This document shows, one piece after another, positions 42,839 to 51,838 of a DNA stretch of 52,236 bases. The stretch is from NCBI GenBank assembly GCA_004297335.1, contig SCUD01000107.1:1-52236 (forward strand), read 5' to 3'. This DNA comes from Gammaproteobacteria bacterium. Its GTDB lineage: Bacteria; Pseudomonadota; Gammaproteobacteria; Steroidobacterales; Steroidobacteraceae. A model generated the notes under the pieces. It was given only the letters and a program-made list of their open reading frames with translations. It had not been told where the DNA came from and searched no databases. Position numbers and translations under genes: made by a program. Each line of letters starts with the position of its first letter. Within the stretch, counting starts at the first letter, position 1.

Positions 42839-44386
42839 ATGACCACCCTGACGCTGCACCCGGGCCGCCTGACGCTCGTCGAGCTGCAGGCCGTGCACGC
42901 CGGCGGTGTGCGCCTGGTGATCGACGACGCGGCCGCTGCTGCCGTCGATGCCAGCGCCGCCGTGATCGCGCGTGCTGCCGCTGGCAGCGCTGCGATCTAC
43001 GGTGTCAACACCGGCTTCGGCCAGCTGGCGTCCACGCGCATCGGCGCGGCGGACCTCGAGGCGCTGCAGTGCAACCTGATCCGTTCGCACGCCGTCGGCG
43101 TTGGTGCAGCGCTGGCGCCCGCAGTCGTGCGGCTGATGCTCGCGCTCAAGATCGCGAGTCTTGCGCGCGGCCACTCGGGCGTGCGCCTTGTGGTCCTGCG
43201 GACACTCTGTGCGGCGCACGATGCCGGCCTCGTGCCCTATGTGCCGGGGCAGGGCTCGGTGGGGGCGTCGGGCGACCTTGCGCCCCTCGCGCACCTGACC
43301 CTGGCGCTGATGGGCGAGGGCGAATTCCTCGTCGACGGCGTGCGCGTGCCGGCCGCTGGCGTGCTGGCCGGCACCGGAATTCCACCACTGGTACTCGCCG
43401 CCAAGGAAGGGCTCGCGCTGATCAATGGCACCCAGGCGTCGACGGCGCTCGCCTTGCATGCGCTGCTCGCATTCGAGCCGGTGCTCGAGGCGGCGCTGGT
43501 CATCGGCGCGCTGACGCTGGATGCTGCGCGCGGCAGCGACGCGCCCTTCGATGCGCGCATCCACGCGCTGCGGGGCCAGCCCGGCCAGATCGACGTCGCC
43601 GCATACTACCGGGCGCTGCTGGCCGGCAGCGCAATCCGCGCCTCGCACCGCGAGGGTGATGATCGGGTTCAGGATCCCTACTGCCTGCGCTGCCAGCCGC
43701 AGGTTGTCGGTGCCTGCCTCGACCAGCTGCGCCACGCGGCGCTGGTGCTGCTGCGCGAGGCGAACGCGGTGACCGACAACCCGCTGGTCTTCCCGGAGGA
43801 TGGGGCGGTGCTCCCGGGTGGCAACTTCCATGCCGAGCCCGTGGCGCTCGCGGCGGATGCGATGGCCGTGGCCATCGCCGAGGTCGGTGCGATCGCCGAG
43901 CGGCGCATCGCGATGCTGATCGACGCCAACGTCTCGCGCCTGCCCCCGTTCCTGACGACCGACGCCGGCCTGAACAGCGGCTTCATGATCGCCCACGTGA
44001 CCGCCGCTTCACTGGCCTCGGAGAACAAGTCGCTGGCGCATCCCGCCAGTGTCGACTCACTGCCCACTTCAGCCAATCAGGAGGACCACGTTTCGATGGC
44101 CACGTTCGCGGCGCGACGCCTGCAGGCGATGATCGCCAATACCGCGCACATCCTCGGCATTGAGCTGCTGGCCGCCGCCGAGGGCATCGAGTTCCTGCGC
44201 CCGCTCAGGAGTTCGCCCGCACTCGAGCAGGCGCACGCCCTCGTGCGCGAACGCTGCCCGCGGATCGCGCGCGACCGCTATTTCGCCCCGGAACTCGAAG
44301 TAGCCACCGCGCTCGTCACCGGCGGGGCCCTGTCGCGGGTGTTCCGGACGCTCCCGGGGTTGCCGGCATTGTGGGTCCCGGCCTGA
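42839..44386 (+). CDS. hutH: Histidine ammonia-lyase
   Basis: A 515-residue lyase with YGVNTGFGQLAS and GSVGASGDLAPLAHL, where Ala143-Ser144-Gly145 form the MIO cofactor. QDPYCLRCQPQVVG and QEDHVSMATFAARRL are also typical. It deaminates histidine to urocanate, the first step of the pathway. CAGGAG precedes the ATG. Confidence 0.96.
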   Translation: MTTLTLHPGRLTLVELQAVHAGGVRLVIDDAAAAAVDASAAVIARAAAGSAAIYGVNTGFGQLASTRIGAADLEALQCNLIRSHAVGVGAALAPAVVRLMLALKIASLARGHSGVRLVVLRTLCAAHDAGLVPYVPGQGSVGASGDLAPLAHLTLALMGEGEFLVDGVRVPAAGVLAGTGIPPLVLAAKEGLALINGTQASTALALHALLAFEPVLEAALVIGALTLDAARGSDAPFDARIHALRGQPGQIDVAAYYRALLAGSAIRASHREGDDRVQDPYCLRCQPQVVGACLDQLRHAALVLLREANAVTDNPLVFPEDGAVLPGGNFHAEPVALAADAMAVAIAEVGAIAERRIAMLIDANVSRLPPFLTTDAGLNSGFMIAHVTAASLASENKSLAHPASVDSLPTSANQEDHVSMATFAARRLQAMIANTAHILGIELLAAAEGIEFLRPLRSSPALEQAHALVRERCPRIARDRYFAPELEVATALVTGGALSRVFRTLPGLPALWVPA

Positions 44387-44392
44387 GGGCGC

Positions 44393-46810
44393 TCAGAAGG
44401 CGATGTGGTAGCCGAAGGAGAAGAAGTACCGCCGCGAGCGTTCGCTCTCGGTCGGGATCCTGCGCCGGGCCAGTTCGGCGCCGCATTCGAACTCGAGCCA
44501 GGTGCCACCGCGTTCGTAGTCGATCCGCAGTGACGGCAGGTACAGCGTCTCGCGTCCCAGGTCGCTGTGGGTTTCGCGCCGGTCCACGCGCAGCCGCGGG
44601 CCGAGGCGCCAGGCGGAGCCGAGCGGCAGCCGCGTCCACAGGCCCAGCGATTCGAGCAGCTGTGCGGCGCTGCGCTGATGGCGCGCCGAAAGCACGAGCA
44701 GATCATTCGGCTGGAGCAGGCCGTGTCCCGTCAGTTGGAGCTGCAGCGTGCGGTCGAGTGCCCCCTCGGGCGTGCCGGCGACGCCGCCCGAGGCCGGCGT
44801 CGCCGCCGTGCGGCTCGCGAGGCCATCGATGGAGAACTGCAGGTTTTCACCCAGCGGTCGCGACAGCGACAGCGAGTACACGTCAGTGACCGGCGTGCGG
44901 TCCTCGGCGAGCTGGCGGATTTCGGCGATCGAGTACAGGCCAAGCAGCTCGTCCAGCGTACGGACCGGCTGGCCGATCAGGGCGTTGCGCGTCGTCAGCA
45001 CCGGCGACTGGCGATGGTCAAGATTGAAACCCAGCGTCCAGCGCGCGGGCAGCTGCAGGCTGCCCATGACGATGGCACTGTTGAGCGCGTGGTAGGCGGT
45101 GTCGTAGTCCAGCATGCCGACCAGCGTGCGGCCCGGCACGAAGTAACGGGCCTCGACGCCGACGGCGCGCCGGTCCGCTTCGCCCGAGTACTGCTGGGCG
45201 ACGGCGAAGGTGCCGATGTCCCAGCTGCCTTCGGGTGGCCCGAACTCAGCAGCGAGGCCGACAAAGCGGCGGTTGCTGGCCGGTGTCTCGCGCGTCGATT
45301 CCACCGGGAAGCCAAAGGCCGTCGATACCGAGAACCAGCGACCGGCGTTCCACGAGACATGCAGTCCGTCGAAGGTGCCGAGCAGGCCCCCCGAGTTGCG
45401 CGATTGCCGGCCGAGCCGCCCGGCGATGCCGAGCTGGCGGTCGCTGAGCTCGACGAAGGCCGATGAAACGCGCACCTGGTCGCCCGGGCCGTCCTGCAGG
45501 AGATCCCAGCTGTGGCTGGCCGAGACGCGGCCGAGCATCCCGTAGCGTTCGCTGCGGAACCGCGCCTGGAAGTCGCCATGCGTCAGCAGTGCATTCTGGC
45601 TCTGGCGGTCGAGCGCAACGTCGGGGGCGTGCAGCGTCATGTGCTCCCAGCGATAGATCTGCGATGCGCCGCTGGCGAGCAGCCACGGGTCTTCATCGCC
45701 CCCGCCGCCCGCCCGCGTGCTACCGAGCGCCTGGCGCGCGGCCGCGGCGAGCGAGCGCAGCCGCTCGCGTACGCGCGGCGCGGCCTCGCCATCCGGGTAG
45801 CGGCGCAGGTACTCCTGGTACTCCGCGCGAGCATGCGCGAGTTGCCCGGCACGTTCGCGCGCGAGCCCGAGCATCTCCTGCGCACGCGCCCGTCCCGGAT
45901 ACTCGGGTTGCCGGGTCAGCTTCGTCAGCAGTTCGACCGCCTGCGGGTAGTCCCGGGCAGCGAGCGCTGCCCGTGCGGTTTCGAGCAGGGACCTCCGCAC
46001 CGCGTCGGGCAGCGGTGGATCGACCGGCGCCGTCGGACCCGCAGTGGGTGGCAGCACGGCCGCCTCGGCCGGCGCGGGTTGATCCTCGTCATTGATGCCG
46101 AGCCAGGCCCGCGGGTAGTGCTGGCGGGCGAGCGCGAGCGCGCGCTCGGCATCGCGGCGCAGCGTGATCGGCCCCGCACGCAGCCGGTACCAGGGCGTAC
46201 CCTGTACGCTGACTGCCGACACATAGGTGGGCATCCCGAGGGCCACCGCACTCGTCGCGATTTCCTCTGGCGGAAATGGCTCGCGCGAGGATTCGAGATT
46301 GACGGAATAGCCGGCCGTTGGCGCCGCGAGCTCGCTCACTCCGACGCGGGCGCGCCTTCCGGGCACGGCATCGGCAATGCGCAGGCGAACGCCCCGCCCA
46401 TCGGCAGCCGGGGCGAGCACGAACCGCAGCGGCCTGGCCAGCACCAGAGTAATCGCGATCTCGCCGGGCATGGTCTCCTCGAGCCGCGCGGACTTCACGA
46501 GCTGGCTCGTGCCGGTGACCAGCGGGCGTTCCGCGGGCCAGCGGCCACCGGCAGGCTGGCCGCAGTCCGGGCCGAGCCGCAGGCGCACGGTGACGGTGTC
46601 GCCACTCTCGGCCGGCGCGTGGCCGACATAGTGTGCGCTGCAGGCCAGCTGCACCAGCACATTGACATCCTGGTCTGCCTCGGAAGCGTCGATCACATCG
46701 ACGAGCCGCAGGACGGTTTCGGCAGCGCCCTGGCCGGCGGCAAGCGCGGCCAGCAGCAACAGGGCGGTGCGTGCACCGCGCAACCGGCGGCGGTCAGTCA
46801 AAGTCTTCAT
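44393..46810 (-). CDS. SPOR-like/TPR protein with a C-terminal outer-membrane beta-barrel
   Basis: The 805-residue protein has a signal peptide (ALLLLAALAAGQGAA), a beta-rich AMIN-like region (about 35-150), a SPOR-like domain (about 168-240: GYSVNLESS, then GTPWYRLRAGPI and HYPRAW) expected to bind peptidoglycan, a Pro-rich linker, TPR helices (about 268-362) and about 430 residues of amphipathic strands ending in RYFFSFGYHIAF. The terminal Phe fits an outer-membrane barrel. No heme motif is present. It overlaps the 24-heme cytochrome gene by 17 bases and so is probably the outer-membrane partner of the cytochromes. I know no named family with this architecture; domain calls are by eye. Confidence 0.65.
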   Translation of the reverse strand: MKTLTDRRRLRGARTALLLLAALAAGQGAAETVLRLVDVIDASEADQDVNVLVQLACSAHYVGHAPAESGDTVTVRLRLGPDCGQPAGGRWPAERPLVTGTSQLVKSARLEETMPGEIAITLVLARPLRFVLAPAADGRGVRLRIADAVPGRRARVGVSELAAPTAGYSVNLESSREPFPPEEIATSAVALGMPTYVSAVSVQGTPWYRLRAGPITLRRDAERALALARQHYPRAWLGINDEDQPAPAEAAVLPPTAGPTAPVDPPLPDAVRRSLLETARAALAARDYPQAVELLTKLTRQPEYPGRARAQEMLGLARERAGQLAHARAEYQEYLRRYPDGEAAPRVRERLRSLAAAARQALGSTRAGGGGDEDPWLLASGASQIYRWEHMTLHAPDVALDRQSQNALLTHGDFQARFRSERYGMLGRVSASHSWDLLQDGPGDQVRVSSAFVELSDRQLGIAGRLGRQSRNSGGLLGTFDGLHVSWNAGRWFSVSTAFGFPVESTRETPASNRRFVGLAAEFGPPEGSWDIGTFAVAQQYSGEADRRAVGVEARYFVPGRTLVGMLDYDTAYHALNSAIVMGSLQLPARWTLGFNLDHRQSPVLTTRNALIGQPVRTLDELLGLYSIAEIRQLAEDRTPVTDVYSLSLSRPLGENLQFSIDGLASRTAATPASGGVAGTPEGALDRTLQLQLTGHGLLQPNDLLVLSARHQRSAAQLLESLGLWTRLPLGSAWRLGPRLRVDRRETHSDLGRETLYLPSLRIDYERGGTWLEFECGAELARRRIPTESERSRRYFFSFGYHIAF

Positions 46811-48686
46811 CGGTAACCCGGTGCTCCGGGCCGCTGCGGCGCGTGACGATCGTGGTCAGCGAGGAGTCCCGGTAGACATGGCACGCGCCCGAGCAGTCCT
46901 TGAGTTCGGCCACGCTGTACAGCACTTTCTGCGGGTTCGTGTACTTGGTGTGCGGGTCAGGCTTGAACCGGGAGGCGTGGCAGCCCGCGCAGTCCGGGCG
47001 CCAGGCCGGAGCGCGCCAGGTCGCCTGGTCGCTGTTGCTCGTGTGGCAGGCCACACAGTCCAGGGCCCCGCGATGGTCCCCCGGGTACTCCGCGGAACCG
47101 TGCCGGAATGCCAGTGGCGACCAGGCAGTGGTCGAATGGCAGTGACCGCATTCGCGGGCTGTGGTCATGTGGCCGGCCGGCTTGCCGGTCGCAGAGCTGC
47201 CGTTATGGCAGCTGCTGCAGCCGCTGGTCACGCCGCTGTGGCTGAACAGCGCCGGCAGCCAGCTGAGTGTTGCATGGCAGCTGTCGCATTCCGCGGTGGT
47301 CGTGATGTGGCTGGTCGGCTTGCCGGTCGCGCGCAGGCCGTTATGGCAGTTGCTGCAGCTGCCGATCACCTGGCTGTGGTCGACCCGGGCCGGAATCCAG
47401 CCGTTGGTGGTGTGGCAGGTATCGCAGGCATTGCTGGTCGCGACGTGGGCCGACCCCTTGCCACTGGCGACGCTGCCGTTGTGACAGGAGAAGCAGCTGC
47501 CAGTGACCTGCGTGTGATCGACCCGGGTGGCGGGTCGCCAGGCGCCGGTCGTGTGGCACGAGGCACAATCACTGGTCGTCGCGACATGCGTCGGGCTCCT
47601 GCCGGTGGCGAGCGTGCCGTTGTGACAGCTGGCACAGCCGCTGGCAATGCCATCGTGGCTGAAGCTGGCCGGTGTCCACGCGCTGGTCGTATGGCAGGCC
47701 CCGCAGGTCGTGTCACTGGCAACGTGGCCTGCTGGCTTGCCTGCGGCGATGCTGCTGTTGTGGCAGGAGTAGCAGGATCCGGTGACCTGGTTGTGATCGA
47801 CGCGGATCACCGGTGACCAGGCAGAGACCGTGTGACAGGACTCGCAGGATGCCGTCGAGGCGATGTGCGTGTCGTGCCGGCCGCCGGCGCGGATGCCATC
47901 GTGGCAACTGGAGCAGCTGCCGCTGACTCCGCTGTGACTGAAGCTGGCAGGTATCCACGCGCTCGTCGAGTGGCAGCTGGCGCAGTCTGAATCGCCCGGG
48001 ATGTGGCTGGCACTGCGGCCCGCGGCGACGGTGCCGTTGTGGCACGACGCACAGCTGCCAGTCACCTGGCTGTGGTCGACGCGCGTCACCGGTCGCCAGG
48101 CCGAGCTGCGGTGGCAGGATTCGCAGGAGCTGGTCGTGGCGATATGCGTACTGCCGCGGCCAGCGGTCCGCACACCGTCGTGGCAGCTCGCGCAATTCGT
48201 CGTGAGGCTGCCATGGTCAAAGGCGGCGGGCAGCCACGCGGAGGTCTTGTGGCAGGTCTCGCAGCTGGCAAGGGTCGCGATGTGTCCCGGCGGTTTGCCC
48301 TCGGTCTGGACCCCGTTGTGACAGCTGGTGCAGCTGCCGGGCGTCTCCGCATGGTCGAAGCGCGTCGCCGGTGCGAATGCGGACGTGGAATGGCAGGCGG
48401 CACAGCGCTCGGTGCTCAGGATGTGGCTCGAACCCTTGGGCAGCGCGTTGATGCGCGTGCCTTTCGCATGGCAGGTGGCGCAGTCGCGCGGCGTGTCGCG
48501 GAACACTGCATCGACGTGGCAGGACTCGCAGCGCAGGTCGCGGTGCCGGCCATCGAGCTCATAGCCGGTGGTCAGGTGATCGAAACGCCTGGTCGCCGCC
48601 GGTGCGGCGGTGGCATGGCCGCTGACCGCGAGCACCGCAACGCAGGCGGCCAGCAGCTGCAGGGTGCGCAGGGCGGTGTGCCTCAC
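46794..48686 (-). CDS. 24-heme periplasmic cytochrome c
   Basis: The 630-residue product has a signal peptide (LLAACVAVLAVSGHATA) and 23 CxxCH heme-binding motifs plus one CxxxCH (CSGACH) near the C-terminus. Nine tandem repeats of about 46 residues, each with two heme motifs, a His between them and a (S/A)W.P....H segment, occupy most of the protein; three motifs precede them. Even and odd repeats differ (RVDHSQVTGS versus SFSHSGV), so the ancestral unit was probably a four-heme pair. The start is GTG 48686, overlapping the 21-heme gene stop (GTGA). Such proteins act as molecular wires in the periplasm. Redox partner unknown. Confidence 0.9.
   Translation of the reverse strand: MRHTALRTLQLLAACVAVLAVSGHATAAPAATRRFDHLTTGYELDGRHRDLRCESCHVDAVFRDTPRDCATCHAKGTRINALPKGSSHILSTERCAACHSTSAFAPATRFDHAETPGSCTSCHNGVQTEGKPPGHIATLASCETCHKTSAWLPAAFDHGSLTTNCASCHDGVRTAGRGSTHIATTSSCESCHRSSAWRPVTRVDHSQVTGSCASCHNGTVAAGRSASHIPGDSDCASCHSTSAWIPASFSHSGVSGSCSSCHDGIRAGGRHDTHIASTASCESCHTVSAWSPVIRVDHNQVTGSCYSCHNSSIAAGKPAGHVASDTTCGACHTTSAWTPASFSHDGIASGCASCHNGTLATGRSPTHVATTSDCASCHTTGAWRPATRVDHTQVTGSCFSCHNGSVASGKGSAHVATSNACDTCHTTNGWIPARVDHSQVIGSCSNCHNGLRATGKPTSHITTTAECDSCHATLSWLPALFSHSGVTSGCSSCHNGSSATGKPAGHMTTARECGHCHSTTAWSPLAFRHGSAEYPGDHRGALDCVACHTSNSDQATWRAPAWRPDCAGCHASRFKPDPHTKYTNPQKVLYSVAELKDCSGACHVYRDSSLTTIVTRRSGPEHRVTDEDFD
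47058..48332 (-). repeat. Nine tandem two-heme repeats inside the 24-heme cytochrome gene
   Basis: About nine units of roughly 138-144 bases. Each encodes CxxCHxG, a central His and CxxCH followed by a Trp-x-Pro segment. The units are similar enough to allow repeat-number change by recombination. Confidence 0.8.
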
Positions 48687-50266
48687 TGGATCTTCGCTCC
48701 CTGGAAGCCGAGCGTCGAATGGCAGTGCTGACACTGCGGGCCGAACTGGCCGAGGTGGATATCGTCGCTGCGATGGCAGCTGGCGCAGTCGCGCGGCAGT
48801 TCCACGACGCCAGCGGGCTGGCGATGGCAGGCGACGCAGGCAACCTGAGCGTGCGCGCCGGCCAGTTCGAAACGCGCCATCCGGGCATGCTCGAACTCCC
48901 AGAGCTTCCAGCCGTTCGGGGAGTGGCAGGCCGAACAGTCGCGGCCGAGGCTGCCCTTGTGCAGGTCGTCGCGGGAGTGGCAGGCGTGGCAATCCTGCGG
49001 CGCACCGCGGAAGGCCCTTGACGTGTGGCACTGCGCACAGGTCGGCAACACGTGCAGCCCGAGCAACGGGTAATCCGTGAGGTCGTGATCGAAGCGGATG
49101 TGGTCGCGCCAGCCGCTGGTGGCGTGGCAGTCATTGCAGGCGACACCGAGCGCGCCGCCGTGCGGATCCTCGGCGCGATGACAGTCGGCGCAGGTCTGGC
49201 GCACGGGCTGCCGCTCGACGGCGTCGGTGTGGCAGGCATGGCAGGCGAGCTGCGTGTGTCCATCGGGCAGCGCCACGCCGGTGCGCGCGGTGTGATCCCA
49301 GGCCGGGACCTGCCACTGGTCCTGGCCATGGCAGTCGCCGCAGCCGGTTCCGAACCGGACCGCGTGCATGTCGTCGGCGCGGTGACAGCCGACGCAGTCG
49401 CGCGGCACGGGATCCTCGAGGCGGCCGCCGGCGTGGCAGGCGCCGCAGTTGAGGCGCGCGTGGCGTCCGGCGAGCGGGAAGTCCGCCTGGCGGCCGTGGT
49501 CGAAGCGTGAGGCCTGCCACTCTTTGCTCGTATGGCAGGAGCCGCAGTGCTCGCCGCGCGCACCCGCATGCGTATCGTCCGGCCGGTGGCAGGCAACGCA
49601 GCGGGTCGGGGTACCCTCGTAGCGGCCGCCCGCGTGACAGGCATTGCAGCTCGCCTGCGCGTGCTTATCGGCAAGGCGGAAATTCGTCCGGCTGTGATCG
49701 AAGCGCCCGCCGGCCCAGGACCGCTGGCCGTGGCAGGAGCCGCAGTCCGGGTCCAGCTGGCCGCGGTGCACATCGTCGCCGCGATGGCAGTCCACACAGG
49801 CACTGCCGGTCGCGCGGGCCTTGCGACCCGGCTGGTGACAGGCACTGCACACCAGCACCTGGTGCGTCCCCTCCAGCGGGAAGTCCGTCGCGCGATGATC
49901 GAGCGCCACGGGCGTGGACTTGACGATGTCGCCGTCGCGTCCCAGATGCTCCGTATGGCAGGCGCTGCACTGTGCGTCAGCGATGCCGGCCAGGCGCCCG
50001 TGCATGCCGCGTGCTGCGCGCAGGTCGGCGGCGATGTCCTCGTGGCAGTCCAGGCACAGGGTGGCCTGCCGACCCTTGTCAGCGCGGTCGTGGCACAGGG
50101 CGCACTGTTCCTCCTGCCTCTCGTGCGCACGACTCACCTTGCCCGGCATCAACAGGCTTTCGAGGCCGGCGGCACGGGCAGCGGCTGAGGGGCCGAGCAG
50201 GCAGAGAGTCGCCGGCAGCATCAGCAGCGCCACCAGCATGTTCCGTTGCGGGACGGCGACTGGCAT
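48683..50266 (-). CDS. 21-heme periplasmic cytochrome c
   Basis: A 527-residue protein with a signal peptide (MLVALLMLPATLCLLGPSAA) and 21 CxxCH motifs. After three motifs, six repeats of about 65 residues follow, each with three hemes in the order CxxCH, CxxCHRxDDxH and CxxCH followed by a W...FDH segment and an LAGxH element. The DDxH element recurs in all six. ATG 50266 has GGGGAAGG upstream. It lies 16 bases behind the membrane cytochrome gene. It resembles doubled-CxxCH or cytochrome c7-like proteins of metal- and mineral-respiring bacteria; function is inferred. Confidence 0.9.
   Translation of the reverse strand: MPVAVPQRNMLVALLMLPATLCLLGPSAAARAAGLESLLMPGKVSRAHERQEEQCALCHDRADKGRQATLCLDCHEDIAADLRAARGMHGRLAGIADAQCSACHTEHLGRDGDIVKSTPVALDHRATDFPLEGTHQVLVCSACHQPGRKARATGSACVDCHRGDDVHRGQLDPDCGSCHGQRSWAGGRFDHSRTNFRLADKHAQASCNACHAGGRYEGTPTRCVACHRPDDTHAGARGEHCGSCHTSKEWQASRFDHGRQADFPLAGRHARLNCGACHAGGRLEDPVPRDCVGCHRADDMHAVRFGTGCGDCHGQDQWQVPAWDHTARTGVALPDGHTQLACHACHTDAVERQPVRQTCADCHRAEDPHGGALGVACNDCHATSGWRDHIRFDHDLTDYPLLGLHVLPTCAQCHTSRAFRGAPQDCHACHSRDDLHKGSLGRDCSACHSPNGWKLWEFEHARMARFELAGAHAQVACVACHRQPAGVVELPRDCASCHRSDDIHLGQFGPQCQHCHSTLGFQGAKIQ
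48686..49849 (-). repeat. Six tandem three-heme repeats inside the 21-heme cytochrome gene
   Basis: Six units averaging about 194 bases, each encoding three CxxCH motifs with a DDxH (or EDxH) element after the second. The last unit ends with the gene. Confidence 0.75.
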
Positions 50267-50282
50267 CAGGCCTTCCCCGAGC

Positions 50283-51137
50283 TCAATAGACGTGCACGGC
50301 CACGACATGGACGATCCCGGTCAGCACGAGCATGCAGAACAGCGGCAGGTGAAACAGGTGCCACAGCGAGAACAGGCGCTCGTAGGATTCGAACTCGGCG
50401 ACCGCGCGGCTCGCCTGCAGCCGCGCCGCGATGTAACGGTGCGTGCGCGCCTCGGATTCCGGCTGTGTCCTCGCACTGGCTGGTCCCGCAGCCGTGCGCA
50501 GCCGGGTCGTTGCCAGGCACTGCAGGCGCCGGCGCTCGCGGAACGTGCGCCAGCTCACGACCAGCGGCCGCAGCGGGCTGTGCAGCCTGCCAGGGTGCCA
50601 TGCCAGCAGGCGTGCATCGGCTGCATCGAGTTCGTCGAGCAGGTCCGGCACGACACGCCGGCCCTCCGCCCGGGCGCGGAGCTCGTCTGTCGCAGCCTGC
50701 AACTCTGCCCGGGTCGCGCGCCGGCCGTAGAGGCCGTGATGGATGCGGGTGTAGAAGTAACGCCCGAACAGGCCGCTGCCGGAGACGACCAGCATCGCGG
50801 CCAGCGCCGCGTTGCTGTTGATCGCTCCGAGTGAGAAATTCGCGTGATACAGAATCAGGATCGGACCGACGACACCGAGCACCATGTGCAGCTGGAACCA
50901 GGCCTTGACGGTGCCGAGCGGGCCGAGCCAGCGGAGGCGCTTGCGCAGTGGATACACGAGCAGCAGCAGCATCGCCCCGCCGCCGATGATGCCGAGCGCA
51001 TAGCCGATGCCGTCCGCCGGCGAGAGGTAGCGTTCCACCGGCAGGGACCAGCCGAGCCAGAGTGCAAGCGCCGCGAGCACCAGGCCGTTGTGCGGCCGGG
51101 TCACGGCGGATCCGGGCCTCAGCGCCAGGGTGTTCAT
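50283..51137 (-). CDS. Diheme b-type membrane protein, ferric-reductase-like heme ligands
   Basis: A 284-residue protein with four hydrophobic segments in the first 130 residues and one at the C-terminus. The third helix has His84 and His98, and the C-terminal helix His263 and His277; both pairs are HX13H, the spacing by which ferric reductases and NADPH oxidases hold two stacked b hemes. Between them is a long charged cytoplasmic loop (about 130-250). It has no FAD or NAD domain of its own. It overlaps the upstream TPR gene by four bases (ATGA). It would pass electrons across the inner membrane; this role is inferred. Confidence 0.7.
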   Translation of the reverse strand: MNTLALRPGSAVTRPHNGLVLAALALWLGWSLPVERYLSPADGIGYALGIIGGGAMLLLLVYPLRKRLRWLGPLGTVKAWFQLHMVLGVVGPILILYHANFSLGAINSNAALAAMLVVSGSGLFGRYFYTRIHHGLYGRRATRAELQAATDELRARAEGRRVVPDLLDELDAADARLLAWHPGRLHSPLRPLVVSWRTFRERRRLQCLATTRLRTAAGPASARTQPESEARTHRYIAARLQASRAVAEFESYERLFSLWHLFHLPLFCMLVLTGIVHVVAVHVY

Positions 51138-51700
51138 CCAGGCCCGAGCGCCGCGCGCGCTTCATCGAGATTGGCGGCGACCAGCCTGGCATCGGTAGAG
51201 TCCGGCGGCAGCAGCGCCAGCAGGGCCTGCCAGGTTTCCAGCGCGCCGCGGAAGTCCTGCCGTTCGGTCTGCAGACTGCCTTTCAGCCACAGGGCTTTCA
51301 GGTGCCGCGGGTCGAGGGCCAGCGCACGGTCGATCCAGGGCTCGGCCCGGTCGAGGCTGCCGTGCAGTGCGCCGGCCGCATCCGCGTAATCGGCCCAGAG
51401 ATCCGCCGTCATGGCGTCGGATCCGGCGAGTCGCTCGAACGCGGTCACCGCCTTCTGGAAGTCGCGTTGTCGCCTGGCGGTCTGTGCCTCCACCACGAGC
51501 GAGGTGATGGCTGCGGTCGAAGTCGCGACCGTTCCGGCGCCACCAAGTATGGGGCCAGGCTGCCGGGTGACCAGCAGCGCAGAGCCGAGCGTCATGTAGA
51601 TCGCGAACGCGGCCACGGGAGCGACCGTCGCCATACCCACGGTGGCCAGCAGGCGCTTGCCGCGGCTGGTGGTGAGGTTCCAGAAGGCTGTCCCTGCCAC
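51134..51700 (-). CDS. Membrane-anchored TPR protein, CcmI/CycH-like
   Basis: A 188-residue protein with one N-terminal membrane helix (VGMATVAPVAAFAIYMTLGS) and then TPR-type helices (DFQKAVTAFERLAG, ADAAGALHGSLDRAEPWIDR, LDPRHLKALWLKGSLQTE), like the periplasmic part of CcmI/CycH, which hands apocytochrome c to the heme lyase. The start at GTG 51700 is chosen because GGAGG lies upstream at the right distance; GTG 51715 would add five residues. It is the first gene of the multiheme operon and may be a chaperone for its cytochromes. Confidence 0.65.
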   Translation of the reverse strand: MAGTAFWNLTTSRGKRLLATVGMATVAPVAAFAIYMTLGSALLVTRQPGPILGGAGTVATSTAAITSLVVEAQTARRQRDFQKAVTAFERLAGSDAMTADLWADYADAAGALHGSLDRAEPWIDRALALDPRHLKALWLKGSLQTERQDFRGALETWQALLALLPPDSTDARLVAANLDEARAALGPG

Positions 51701-51838
51701 GCGATGCCCCTCCACGATCCGATGCAGTCCAGAGGTGGCTCACGATGCGCTGCCGTTTCGAAGCTTGATGAGACCTGGTTCACAAGTGCTCCACGACTTC
51801 CACTTCCTGGATGACCCATTGCGGCAATCTTGGCTCCC

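Noticed and set aside
47058-48332. Tandem repeats considered as a CRISPR array
   Set aside because: Unit length, degeneracy and continuous reading frame with CxxCH motifs show a protein-coding repeat.
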